A stretch of DNA of 64,000 nucleotides from Oxytricha trifallax (taxonomy: Eukaryota > Ciliophora > Spirotrichea > Sporadotrichida > Oxytrichidae). Below are positions 1 through 12,686 of the stretch, one piece after another. The stretch covers positions 62,001 to 126,000 of the forward strand of contig ARYC01000583.1 of assembly GCA_000711775.1 (NCBI GenBank), in the 5' to 3' direction. Position numbers and translations under genes: made by a program. A model generated the notes under the pieces. The model searched no databases and had not been told where the DNA came from. It saw nothing but the letters and a program-made list of their open reading frames with translations. Every line of letters begins with the position of its first letter. The first letter of the stretch is position 1.

Positions 1-348
1 AGAACATAGTCGAGAGGAAACTCAGTAGTGAGATCAAATTTCTTAAATCAAACTGCTAAGAATAAATTCGAACTTAACAATGCTGATTTTTCAAAGCAAA
101 ACTCAGTAGATTTCAGAGCTTATCAAAATAATAAATATAAATTTCATCTTTATGCAAAATTACATTGCCATTTAATTTATCAAAAGTAATCACGCCATTA
201 GAGGAATATGAGTGATATAGTATCTTAAATGAAGAAATATAATTAAAATAAACTTTTGAATTTATAAAAATATTTTAAATAGACTTTATACTAGCCGTTT
301 TTCGTGTAAAATAAAGATTTAATTTAAATATAATTATTATAGATATGA
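1..348 (+). CDS. Possible 3' end of a gene or coding segment
   Basis: The first frame stays open from the left edge to a TGA near 346-348 if TAA/TAG are glutamine. The first ~160 bases have mixed, protein-like codon use (R, S, N, Q, K, F) and then grade into AT-rich DNA. I do not recognise the product. It could be the end of a gene starting left of the window, or a chance open frame in AT-rich DNA. Confidence 0.3.
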
Positions 349-565
349 AATTTAGAAACTTAATTTTTAACTTTTCAATACAAACATAAGTCTCAGTTAA
401 TTTTGTTTATATGGAAAATGTCTTAAATTTTAAATAGTCCTGATTTTTTTCAAGTAATAACGATTAGATCAAGAATAGCTTAAGTTAATTTCAGAATTAA
501 TCTAAGATTCATTTTTTATCAGAATAAGTTGTAATTGCATTATTATTATATATTAATTTTTGAAC

Positions 566-3400
566 ATGACATAATACAACACAAATACTTTCAATCCAGT
601 AGTAGAATTGAACTCTGATACATTTGATTCAAATCTAGATGAATTTAACTGTATTGTAAAAAGTATAGAAACTGACGAGGAAGTTAGCGACATAATTCTG
701 AACTCATCTGAGTAAATTACTTTAGGCTAAAATTATATGGGAATTAAGGGATAAATTTCTCATAAGCCTAAAGTCAAAGGTTAGGGTATTCTAAAGCTAT
801 TTTATAATTAGTTAATTGTAATTAATGTTTCAACAAATGTATATCTTTTTAAAATTATGGACGATGTTTTATTTTTTATTTTATATTTAAATTTGAATTT
901 GTGTTACAATTTTTTAATTGTGTTTTTTTTAAAAAAGTTATAATATGAAAAATAAATAATTTATTCTTTTTTGGTTATTATAAAATGGTTTAATTATGCT
1001 TAATTAATTTTTACCTATATAACTTAATTAATTAGGGAATGTATAATCTCAATATTTATTTTTCAATGCAAAGATTTCGGGTGTTTTTATTAAAGTACCG
1101 TAATTAAATACTTCGGGTATGCAAATAAACTTTTCAAGATAACTAAATTAAAACCTAAATTAGTCTTAAGTAGCCAATTTGACTGAATTTGGTTAAGATT
1201 ACTTCAAGAAAAAGACCTTATATAAGCAGGTTATAAGCTAAAATAAAAATAATTCTAACTCAATAGGAGGAAAAAATTAGGATACCCGCAATTAAAAATA
1301 AGAATATAAAAGTTTACAGTAAAATCAGCAATATAATTTTAGCTAATTAGATCTGTCATAAAATTCAGGGAGTAGAAACTTGGATTAGTAAAATATATAG
1401 CAATAACGACACTAAACAGTGCATTTTTCGAAGGAAGCAGTATAGTAGCCGTAAATGATTTAAAGTTAAGCTAATTTGCAGAAAAATGTATAATCAAGCA
1501 ATGATTTGAAGAGAGGTATATTAAAGAACAAATAAGCAGCCAACAGAAAATCAATTGATGCAAAATATTAAAAAAGTCCAGATTAAAACTATTAAAGGAA
1601 TTTTGAGCAGTAAACCTTTACTGAGAAACTAATTTAAACTTTAAATCAGAAGCTAGCTACCTTTAATTCGTAAAAAGATTAAAGTCCTACTCCATAATAG
1701 TATCAGTCATCTATAGTCTATTCTTCAAGTTTGCAGAGCCCACTACTTTAAAGCACTTAGAATCACACAGCTGTGAAACAATCTCCTGAAACCATAAGAT
1801 AAAATTATTTAATGAAGAGAATCTTCTCTGTTAACGAAGATGATACTGAAAAATAATGCCAGGAACAAACTTTTGGGGGTCAATCAAGCTTAGATTCGCA
1901 GAATTAAAGTTTAGAAAGCAGTCCTCTTACTACTATTGGAAAAGGCTCTGTAATTCATGAATAAAAACAGTTTAACATTTCAATAGATTTGAGAAATGAA
2001 GAGTCAAAGGAAAGTGATTAATCTCTTTATATTTCTTAAGAATAGTAAACTGTCATGCATTCGCAAGTTGACAATCTTGTAAACGCTTAACATTCCCTAC
2101 AAGGAAAGAAAGTATTGACATCTAAATTTCCCCTTAAAAGTCACTTTGATGCAATAAGAGACCTTAAGTTTTGTTTTAATAGCAATTTCCTTGTATCAGT
2201 ATCTGAGGACTGTATGATGAAGCTTTGGGATGTCAATAAATTCCAATCTTTAAGACCAATCGATGATTAATAAATTGAGCCTGTGCATACTTTTAGAGGC
2301 CATACAGGACCATTATTTTCTGTAACATCTAATCACAGTTAAAAACCAGATGACAATTTGATTTACTCTGCAGGTAGTGAGGGTGTGATTAGAGTTTGGA
2401 GAATACCTGATATAAACAATTATGAAGATAAATACGATAAACTGCCAAAAACTAATGGTAAAAACTACTGTTTGGGAGTGTTTTCTTCACATAAGGATGT
2501 TGTTTGGCAATTAGTCTATCATCCCATAGATGATTAGCTTTTATCTGTAAGCGCAGATGGGTCAGTCAAAATGTGGAAGTCTTTTGATTTTTTAAGCAAA
2601 AAGCAAACAATATCATTTCAAAACTTAAAGAGAGGCCATAATAAGAATCAATATTCATTAGGAAGCAATCAAGGTGAAATATTTGAAAGTATTGAATATA
2701 ATCTATAAATATCCCTCCTCTATTTTTTGTGTATCTTAGATTTTTAAATATATTATAATGTACAAATCACTGTTTAATGGGATCATTTCTAAATAAAAAG
2801 GACAATGGCATTTTAGAGATACCTACCAGTGCAAGTTGGGTTCCCAGCAATCCAAATATGCTAGTAATATCATACAAAAACCCTTTGCTTGGGCTATTTG
2901 ATAGAGTAACTGGAAGATCAAGAGGAATCATTAAGATATAAAGCGATAACTTATCTCCAATATCTCATCAATAAGTTAATAAAGTAGTGGTTCACAATAA
3001 TATGCCTTTGGCTATAACTGCTCATGAAAATAGGCTAGTCAGATTCTTTGATCTCAATTCAAGTAAATTTTTACATTTTAATGAGTAAATTTATATAGTG
3101 ACCTAAATAAAGGAATCTGTCGCTCACACTGATGCTATTACAAGCATTTATGTAAAAGATTTCACTATGGTAACGGGAGGACATGATGGCTCAATACGAT
3201 TTTGGGATTTAAGGAAAATGCAACTTCTTTATGAACAACCAGTAAGAATTTTTAAAGAATTAAACATGTTTTGTATTTAGATTCATAGAAAGAAGTATGA
3301 TGAGTCATTTAACTGCATGGCATTTAACAATCAAAATAATCTGGTTGCAACAGGAGGATCAGATTCTATTATAAAAATTTTCGACACAATTACTTTTTGA
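566..3400 (+). CDS. Striatin-family WD40 repeat protein
   Basis: Scaffold protein of the striatin type, which in other eukaryotes organises PP2A/STRIPAK kinase-phosphatase complexes. The ATG at 566 opens a first segment that runs to the IES at 775-1096. A long N/Q/S-rich region follows (about 1100-2090), then WD40 repeats from about 2120. Seen directly: the repeat signatures KLWDVNKF, GSVKMWK and GSIRFWDLRK, and the C-terminal HRKKYDES...MAFN...GGSD...KIFD, which matches the striatin C-terminus closely. A 39-bp intron (GTAAG...TTTAG, about 3243-3281) precedes HRKKYDES. A second interruption lies at about 2650-2820 and is probably an intron joining to IPTSASWVP. The stop is TGA 3398-3400. The 3' end meets the convergent PAQR gene. 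Confidence 0.85.
775..1096 (+). other. IES, 322 bp, pointer TAAAGT
   Basis: TAAAGT occurs at 769-774 and 1091-1096. Removing 322 bp with one copy joins ...HKPK to VPQLNTSGM in one frame, and that frame then runs unbroken into the striatin WD40 region. The block is strongly AT-rich and non-coding. Confidence 0.75.
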
Positions 3401-3539
3401 TTTCTTTACTTTCTAATAGCTATATTATTTCTAAATACAATGAAGCGACAAACTATTAAAATTTAGGACTTTAAAATATATTTTGTTACTCATAGAATAT
3501 TATCAATAAACTCATTGGGACATGGAGAATATATTTTAA

Positions 3540-5319
3540 AATATAAAAGTTATTAATATACAATTTATTATATTGTCTATTGTGGAAGCATTGCAATGCA
3601 GCATAATAGTGGCCCAGAGCAGCAGCCAAAATACACAAATGAAATATTTAATGTGATGACCCCTAAATATTTTTAAGTTAATTTATTTCAAATGTGCTTA
3701 CAAAAAAGTCAAATTTATTAGGGAAAAATCTTTCTGGAACTCTTAGCATGTATACAACAGCTCCAAAGATGTAGAGTACAGCACCAAATATCCACCATGA
3801 ACCATCAAAATAAGGTAAGTATTATGGCTCCATAAATACTAATATATGAGTGAAAGGTACTACAGCCACTAATCCTAATATTACAAATAAAGTGCCTCTA
3901 AGAACTCTGTATTTAGGCTTATCAAATTTAGGCCAAAGTGAACAAATAAACACCAACAAACAGCTTACACTCTAGGCAGTCATATAAATGTTTCTCCAAT
4001 CTAAATTTTAATTATTTCAACATGAAATCTTACAATGAACTGGTTTACAGATGAATGAGTAGTAAAGTGGAGGCATATTGCTTCCAGCAATCATCAAACT
4101 TATGCCCGCATAGTCAAGTCTAACTAAAAATTCTCCCATGTGTTAGCTGTGATCCTTGAATAAATGGAAAATGGCTGAAAGACCAAGACAGGAGATAGCA
4201 CCTCCAATATGCAAGAAAAGTGGAATCTTTGTAACATAGAACTTGACTTGGTTGGGGTCTGAGATTACAGGACCAAGAACTAGCCAATCAGAGAGGGTAG
4301 CATTTTCACTTTATCTTATTTTATCTGCAATCTTATTGGACCATTAAGACGCTTTATCTTAGATGAGGGACGTCATTCGTTTTAAATAATCAATCTAAAT
4401 GTGATAAAAATCAATAAAAAGGTATAAAATACCTTTCTGTTTGAGAAGTCAGCATTTACAGGATCAATGGGTGAATAGGTATTTATTACATTCATTACTT
4501 ATTCATTTAGTTGCTTAGGGAGCTCATGAATTACATTGATTATTGATTATATATAAGTAGCATCTCTAAAATAAAAAATGGTTAAGAATTTTATTTGAAT
4601 TTACTTTAATGTATAAGGAACTCCAGAAATCACGTGCATTATATCAAGAAGATAACCTTCAATATGCCAGTACTTCGATTACTCTTTATCTTCCAAATAT
4701 ATTCCATATGTTGTCATTTTTGAGTGACTAAATAAGTTTATAATTTAAATTTAGCTTACTAATCTATCTCATATTTCCATGCTTTTGCCCAAAGTTCGAA
4801 TGAATCCTATTCTGTTATATATTTTGTGTTAATTGTTATATTGAGAAATTTGTCGCATAAAGTTTCAAAATCATCTATGCCACCAAAGTCTGAATGCAAA
4901 TTCATCTGCAGTCTTCCCTAATCGATAATAGATTCTCTATCAGGCACATCGGTAGAGATAGAGAAATAACTTGCCAGAGGACTCAAAAAGATAACAGTAT
5001 AAATGAACAGTCCAATGAAGCAACCCACTCCGATAAGATGACTCCAAACATTAACTGATTCATTATGAAGCATAAAAAGAGATTTGCATAGACTACTCTT
5101 TGTGTTGAAGTTAATTCTGTATCCACGCTGTATATACTCATTGTCAATAATAAAATGAGGTGCATTTTTGAGATGCCCAACGAAAGCTTAAAATTGCTGT
5201 TTTCCCTTGTGAGACATGTCCTGGAGCTTATGCTGGAAGTTTTCAATGTTATCACCAATTAAGTTCTACCAATTACTGTGATAAGACCCGTGGTGGTGCT
5301 CTTGGTCTGGGGTTGCCAT
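3540..5319 (-). CDS. PAQR (adiponectin receptor/haemolysin III family) membrane protein
   Basis: Seven-TM receptor-type protein; family members act as membrane-lipid-sensing receptors or ceramidase-like enzymes. Hallmarks in order from the N-terminus: YIQRGYR, HNESVNVWSHL entering TM1, then after a long insert FHLFKDHSQ...RLDYAGISLMIAGS, later YMLRVPERFFP and, after a phase-0 38-bp intron, GSSHQIFHLCILAAALGHYY. The conserved H, S and D residues of the family's metal site are all visible. At least four 35-40 bp GT...AG introns are present. About 170 residues of soluble sequence lie between TM1 and TM2, which is unusual for the family. The start used is the ATG at 5319; in-frame coding-like sequence continues ~120 bp upstream, so the true start may be further out. 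No TGA is seen soon after the last conserved block, so the 3' limit is approximate. Confidence 0.85.
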
Positions 5320-5764
5320 GTGCCCTTCTGGATCTCTGGTTTTATCATTCGTGAATATTGAATTGAACTTTCGCGAATGATCATTGCCTTCAATTTTATT
5401 TTCTTCATGGTATTGCTATATTATTGTTGATATTGAGAAACAATTTGAAAATCATGAATATTTATAATACTTGTTAAAACTTAATATTTTTAAGTGTTTC
5501 ATATCATCTTGATTTAAATAAATGAAATCAATAGTAAAATGTTGTTTTTTTATAAAATAGGTAAAACACATGAATTATTTAATAGATTTTTAAATGACCT
5601 TGACAGTTGTTAACTATCGTTTTAATGTTGTTTATTATTTATGCTATTCTAAATTAAATTCATTTTTGGTTTTACTTATCCGAACCTAAAGCAATATAAT
5701 TTGAATCTTCTGATCTTTAATACATTTATTGATTTAAAATATTATTAATTTGAAAAACTTACTG

Positions 5765-5942
5765 TCAAAATTTTAATGAGAGTTACTTTGATTAGAATCG
5801 AAGTTTACATTTACATCATCAATTATCTCTATATTATTCTAAATTGCTCTCGTATCCCCGTTTCCATCTATGACTTCACGTTCTATTGTCATGCAGTTTA
5901 GTTCTATGTTGTCAGTCTCCTCCCGGAGAGGCTCAAATTAGA

Positions 5943-5945
<3 letters not shown>
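5765..5945 (-). CDS. Candidate coding segment upstream of the PAQR gene
   Basis: On the minus strand this stretch reads as acidic, protein-like sequence (EPLREETDNIELN...IEREVIDGNGDT) with no TGA, next to a (AAT)n tract. It may be a 5' segment of the PAQR gene separated by an intron or IES, but I could not find a junction that keeps the frame. Product unknown. Confidence 0.35.
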
Positions 5946-5995
<50 letters not shown>

Positions 5996-6025
5996 TAATA
6001 ATAATAATAATAATAATAATAATAG
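5946..6025. repeat. (AAT)n microsatellite
   Basis: About 80 bp of AAT units with one interruption near 5994. It lies between the divergent PAQR and B-box genes. Confidence 0.9.
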
Positions 6026-6209
6026 TAATTTGAATAATAATAATTAATGATAATAACAATAATTAGATGTTTTCCATGAAATTCGTTTAGTTTAAAAAGA
6101 TTTGTTCTAAATTGGTAACTTAGATATATTTGTATGTCTTGAATTAAGGAAATACTATAATGATTAAGTCATTAGATATATACTAATATATACATACTAT
6201 CAGCACTGA

Positions 6210-8541
6210 TAACTTTATTATACCTTCTGATATTTCAAATTAAGAATCATACAAATATGAATTAGCAGATGAATCAAAATTTAATTAATGTCTTGAAATA
6301 TAATATATAATGGATTTTAATTAGAAAATGATTGATATAATTTTATAAAAGGGAATTTTTAATAAAATTTATGTGTATTATTATAATTATTAAATAAGGA
6401 TTGTGAATCTTGCAAATCTCAAAGAGTGTACGTAAACTGCTTTGACTGCAAAGAATTCCATAACCCAACAATTGACAAATTTTTCACATCATTTTGTTAA
6501 GCTTGCGATTAATGCAAGATTATGATCGATTTTTGAAGTAAAATAATTAAAATTAAATACTCTTTACAGTAAAAAGCCAAGGTCAAAAATTAAAATATTT
6601 GCATAAATTATTTTTAAGTTAATTTAATTTATTGTAAAATATCTTATATAGTAATATATAAAATTATAATTTAAGTAATTTAAAGCTATTCTCTAACACA
6701 GATTAAAAATATATTCATTTGATTAAAATAAATATTATTAACATTAGATTAAAAAAAGCAATAATTCTATCACCCAAACTTATATCAGACTAATGCTTTT
6801 AGTATGTTAGAAATAGTATTGGTTTTGAAAATTAAATTAGTTTAATTTTATAGCATATTTTTTAATTTATAATAATAGAGAGTTTTGTTAACGAATAATT
6901 AATTTGCAATGATATTTAATTCAATCTGCAATAAGAGATTGTTGTATATGTAAATGCACCATTTCCATTTTTAAAGATGTAAATTTTATAAAAATTTGTC
7001 AGAATTGTATTAAGCTCCAATAAAAATTGATTTTATTAATTTTAATTGCAATTCATTCTTTAAGGTGCCAGTTAAAATTTTAAAGCTAACTTATATTAAC
7101 AAAGCACCAGCTGTATTCAGGTTTTAAGAAAGCAATAAATGATAAAAATCTATCTAAAATCATCCTAAAATCAAATCTATAATTTTAAGGTGGTTTTTCT
7201 GACAACTGAGTTAATTTTAATGAATATAACCTCAGTAAAACATCCTTATAAAACAAGCTTCTAAATCAGTTAAATATACCTAAATTCTAGAAAGAAAATG
7301 ATAATACTACATTGATAAAAACTGAACTTGGGAGCCTTTGGTGTTGTTACTGTAGATTTCAAAATTTTTTAATCTACCTGGAAGCCAGTGATTGATTGAA
7401 ATTTTATTCCAGCAGTGGATTTTGTTTTAACTTAAACTACTACTAATAATAATAATTCGATTTTTATTTAATTTTTCTATTCAAATTTATATTAGGGGTA
7501 CACCAACATTGACTGGTGATAGTTAAACAAATAGTGTTGGAAATCTATAACATCACAAGTCACTTGGCCAATTAGATATGCTCTCTCCATAAAATTTGAA
7601 AATTTAATAAACTTAAAATCAGATTAAACATAGTCCGATCACCCAAGGTCTATCGGGAAATAGTGGATCAGGAAGCTATAATTCTTTCAAAAATTCTAAG
7701 ATAAAATAATTAAATTTCAATGACATGTAACTATTGTTTTAATCATAAATATAAAATATAAGACTAGCAAGAACAATAGCTATAGATAGAAGGGGAATTA
7801 ACTACAAAACCAATTTCATTTGAGGATATTAATATGTTCAGAGTGTGAAGAAAAAAACTCGCAAGGATATTGCGCTGATTGCGAACAGTTCATGTGCAAT
7901 GACTGTTCTAAATTAATTCATAATAAGGGAGCGAGAATCAGGCATACACTTGATACTTAGAAAATGCTCACTTTAGGGTTTTAATATATAAAAAAACTAT
8001 GATTAATTATCTTCCTTTAATTTTACATGATTTCTTATAGTTTTCATAAATAATTAGTACTGAGTTTTGTTCTGACGAATAAGCTATACAAGCAATTGAG
8101 AACAATAAGAAGATAGCCAAAGAGATTTCTTAACAAAAATAGTTATCTTAAAATCAAAGTTTAGGGAGTATTAAGGGTGTCAACGAAAACAGTTAAAATA
8201 AAAAATCTCAATAGTCTAATTAATCTTCAAATTAATTCCATCGGTCTGTTCATACGACAAAACCTGACAGTAATTCATATTCCTCGAACTCAAATAATTA
8301 GGGTGCTTTAAATCAGACATTCTTACCAATTTAATTACGAAATGTAAAAAATATGTTCAAGTATTCAAAATTTTCAATTAGTTTATAAATTAAGAAAGTT
8401 AAAATCAAATAATCCAAATATAAATTTCAATATTTCTATTGCTTATTCTACTCATTTAAAGAAACATTATATTAGTAATTTGGGTCAATTTAAGTATTTG
8501 GCATTACGAAGTGCTGTTGTTGTTACTATTGCATTTTCTGA
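6210..8541 (+). CDS. B-box-type zinc-finger protein, several coding segments
   Basis: Cys-rich protein with at least one clear B-box-like zinc finger and a Q/N/S-rich tail. Coding patches: about 6397-6534 with paired cysteines (CESCK, CFDCKEFH, CQACDQCK); about 6945-7020 (CCICKC...CQNC); about 7490-7690, low-complexity (GTPTLTGDS...SGNSGSGSYNS); about 7835-7980 with CSECEEKNSQGYCADCEQF, CNDCSKLIH and a trailing His; and about 8040-8350, Q/S/N-rich. The gaps are AT-rich and are probably introns or IESs; their exact joins were not resolved. The last frame stays open to a TGA at 8539-8541, though clear coding character ends near 8350. B-box proteins are usually protein-protein adaptors or E3-ligase parts; no RING finger was seen. 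The gene converges on the LOTUS gene. Confidence 0.7.
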
Positions 8542-8700
8542 GGAATAATAATATTTTGAAGCTTTTGTTGTTGATTTATTCTCGCTTATATATTTTTAAA
8601 AATCTAAACTTAAAATATATTTTTAATTCTCAGTGGGACATTATTTCCTTAGTGATCTTGATAGTAGTAATAATTGTTCTATTTAAAAATTTAGCCTTAT

Positions 8701-11700
8701 TCATATTAAGAAGTGTAAATTATGTTTAAAGAAATTGTTTAAGAGTTAGTTCTTTAAGTTATTACTTGTCAAATCTTCGCTAAGAGCCTTATTATGCTGG
8801 AGCTGCTGCTATTAGAGATATAGCCCAGGAAGATGGTAGTTTTGCATGGGATTAACTTGTGACACTTAATACTACTGTTGTTAACCAGGATGCATGTTGT
8901 ATATTTGAAATTGCTACTAATGAGCTTACTATTAAGCCATAAGTCTATTCTATTGTAGCAAATGCTAATGATCCTCATAGTCATCACCTCCTCTGCTATA
9001 AGGACTTGAGCTGCTCTGGTTTTAAGCATGATGACCATAGTGCATTTGCTAAGTTTGCCCTGAAGATATGAAAGAGCCTGGTATGATTTAATTTATGGAC
9101 CCCTTTGAAAGTTAATGAGAGTGAACGACTGTAGTTTTCACAGAAAGTTCCTCGACTGACTTCATATGTGCTGTTGTCATGTCTTCGTATTAGTCATGAT
9201 CCTCAAGCAAATCCTCAATTCTTTCTGAGTGAAAGCCTAGTCCTCCCTCTGTGTCATCGTTGTTATCTATCTACAAGTCATTTTATCTCTGCTGCTAGTC
9301 TTTTTAGCTGTTCATATCAGATGTACCCAAAGATGACTCTCTACTTTCTTCCTAATGAACTTACATGCTTGACTTATGCGTGTGATAGTTTGATGTAAAT
9401 TATGTTCTATAAAAAATCATTTAATCAGAGTGAATTATGGTTACTGAAAAAAATTGGGAGGACCACTATGAAAAGTTAATGGATTCGAAGTAAAATCAAC
9501 TGAGCTATTTGCAGATCCCATGTTTAAATAGCTTATTGTTTTATTATGATGTGGTGAGTTTGATCGTGATCTTTATTCATTGTGAGTGTCAACGCTGAAA
9601 GGCCTCTCAAAGAACTATATTGAAATTATTGATTGTGTTATAAAATTTTATGAACTTACTGGAGATTAATGCAAAAAATTTCTTTGTAGAATTGGACCAC
9701 CGCTGTGTGAATGATTGATTCTATGATTCAATTGAATTTCTGGAATAGTTTCAAATGTTCCTGGATTTCTTATGCCTATCTATGGATTTAATTATGATGG
9801 TTAGAAGTTAGGCTTAATTGTAGATTTATAAATAAGATAAAGAAATTTGGCTGCTAAAAAGCAGGATTAATGTCTATCTTTTTCTATTAGAGTGTGAATT
9901 AATCATAAGACATGTGGTACTAATGTCTATTGCTAGGGTAATTAGTTTAAGATGGGTTACGCTATTACAAACTAACAAATTAAGTCTTTATGATTATGAT
10001 TAAAACCATATCAATATTTTTACAATAATTTTAAGATGAAATCTCTCCATCAAAGTCATTCTTAAAATGACTTATATTGAGATGAGTATTAGTTTAAGAA
10101 GTATTAGCTTTTCCATAAAAACTGCTAGGACCTGGAATGTATGTTTAAGTCGAAGGCACTCTTTTCAAATCTCCACCACCACCAAGATTCCCACTATTAC
10201 TTGCTATACTTTCTTATTAAGCTTTAGAAAGACCTTAGATCATTTGACCTTAGAAATTTTATTAGTAGTACTAGTTATCAATCATTATTGGATTGATTTG
10301 TGTGGGAATTATGCCTTGGAAACTTTGATAATGATTCATACCTGCGTTTCTACCATTTACTACTTTCCTTCCAGACATCTGAATTTAATTGCTGACAAGC
10401 TGTTAACTTTATTGTATGTTTTAAGGAGAGTTATTTTAATTATGGATCAAACTTTGAGAGCTTATTGAACTCTAGCTGTTTGAATGATTGAGAGACTTTG
10501 AACTTTAAGATCCACTTCTGTTGTAATTTTGATTATTGTGGTCTTCCATTACTTTGTTAGATCTTATTGTAAAAATATCTGGCTTATTGTTAGTAATTTA
10601 CAAATCAATAGTTGGCATCACGAACTTCTTGATAAATTCGTAAAGACTGTGGCAACCGTACTCTTTAAAATCAAATGTTACTCCAATATGCTTTGATACT
10701 AAATTTATCAAAACTGTCGATTCAATTCCATAAGGATTTTCCATTAACATTTGATAAAATGCATTTAGTATTATTTAGAGATTATTATCAGCAAAAGGGT
10801 TGCTCATTACATCTCTCTACTAGTTTATATCAATTGATAGATGTTTTTATGTTTGATCGTAGAATCCTTTGTCTCTTGGAATATTTTGAATATCATCAGA
10901 ATGACCATTTTCATGATGGTATCTTCCTGAAAGAATTAAGTAAGCAAGTGTGTGATTTGGACCAATTAGTTCCAGCTTGATTTCATTGCTCATTGTGTTT
11001 ATTAAATCCTTCAATTTTGCAAAACCTAATTAGTTGTAGTCAAGTTTAAAAGGAAGTTTCTTTCTAAGTAAGTTAGGTAGCTATGGAAGTTAAACTTTAC
11101 CTTTCTATTCTGCTAAAACCTCCATTATAGCCTATTTTACAGTTTGAAGTTTTGCTCCTTTTTCCGCTCTTCTTAGTTAAGTTTCATAGCTCAGCTATTC
11201 TTAATCAAAATTTGTACCTTCGCTTGGTTATGCACTATCTGATCTTGATTTATCAATGCAACCAGTTAGAAATATTAAAGTCTTTTAGTATCTTAAATAA
11301 TCCTCATTAATACTCCTCTAAACCATTTATGCAAGTCTTCCTAGAGATTAGTTCCTTATTAATTCTGGTCCACATACTTTAACAAATTAAGCGCAGCCAT
11401 AACGCCCTCCTGTAATAGCTCTTCCATCTTCATTGAAATCAGGATCAGGGTCTTATTAATGTGACTTTTTATTGTATGTGCTCTTATTAGCTTATTTCTG
11501 ATTTGCTCTTTAAATGCTTATCTTTTAAAGTTTCTATAATACCTCATCTTACTGATTCTCTAATTGAAATTCTACTTTGCCAAAAAAGTAATCCTCTAAG
11601 AATTTTTTGAAAACATCGTAAAGATCTAATTCATTAGGATAGTCTTTCATTAAAGATTAGTCTAGCCCTTCATATTCGTGCCCTTATATAAATAAATTGA

Positions 11701-12600
11701 ATGTCTTCGATGAAGCTTGAGTGTTGTCTTCAGTCTCTTAAGCCTCTACGATGAACTTGTTATACACAATTTCTATTTTGTCATACTATTTAGCATACCT
11801 GAATTCATATTGCAGATTGCTATCTTAAGGAGCAAATGAATTCCCAAAACTTTGAATAATGGCTTTCAAATCAATAGAGAGAGCTTTATCTTCACTTATG
11901 TAAGAATGCTGATCCTGAAAGATAAATTCTAGAATAATCTCCCAGAGGTAGCTACTTATCTTTATTCCATAAGCTTCCTTTACTCTGCTCTGAACTGCTC
12001 GTTCATTTGGAGCCATTTCATCCATTTGCAAACTTTTCAATACCCACAGTAAACTTTTTACAAGGCAATAAATTATGGCTAAATAAATATAACCAAGCCA
12101 TAAAAAATATAATCAAAAATTCTTGATTAAAAATTAGAAATAACATAATAATGAATATATTAAAGAATTTTAATTTTTTTAGATAAGAATTTATTTAAAA
12201 ATTACTTTATAATAAATTTAATTTGAGAATGAAACTATTGATGTATTACCCTAAACTTTCAAATGAAATAAATGTCATTCTCATGCTAATCAAAGTCAAA
12301 ACTTTCCCATTTTGTAAATGGCTGCTTTTGGTTTAAGAAGTATTGCTACTCTATGTGCTACCGAATTACCTCACAGTGATATTTATGTATCCCTTCTATT
12401 CAGCTTTGAAGAGCAAATCCCTCGCCTACTGAATATTTGAAAGTTAGAGCTGTTCTTAAATTAGGGGTATTAATTGTTCATAGGGAAGTAGTAAATTTCC
12501 TTACTATGCTTGATCTCTTAAAAGTAATAGTAGAAGAGTTAATTAATGGTCGTGATCCACCAATATAGGTTGGTAAATTGGTAAAAAATACTATTTGAAA
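8701..12600 (-). CDS. OST-HTH/LOTUS-domain protein with OHA-like region and Q-rich tail
   Basis: Putative RNA-binding protein; LOTUS proteins elsewhere act in germline RNP granules and RNA control. The N-terminal part is at 12,290-12,600 (DHDHQLT..., ARDLLFKAEQKGYINITVRQ), then an AT-rich break, then LLWVLKSLQMDEMAPNERA at about 12,045. Next come a conserved block GGRYGCAQFVKVCGPE...INEDYLRYQKTLIF (about 11,420-11,280; I take it as the OHA domain that accompanies OST-HTH) and two OST-HTH modules at about 11,130-10,990 (ending NEIKLELIGPNHTLAYLI) and about 10,790-10,600 (AFYQMLMENPYGIES...DFKEYGCHSLYEFIKKFV). About 600 residues rich in Q, N, S and G follow, ending at a TGA at 8701-8703. Intron-like breaks occur near 9950 and 9400. 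An in-frame ATG lies at 12,025, but the conserved upstream block argues for a start near 12,600. Confidence 0.8.
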
Positions 12601-12686
12601 AAATGTAAGCGAAATAAGGAAAGCAAAATCTTAATTCTCAATGCTTGAAGAGTATATAATAAGTTATTTTAGTTAATGTTTTTACT

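Noticed and set aside
5442-5756. AATTTGAAAA repeated at 5,442-5,451 and 5,747-5,756 as an IES pointer upstream of PAQR
   Set aside because: Joining at this repeat leads into a TGA in the required frame, so I could not support it as an IES.
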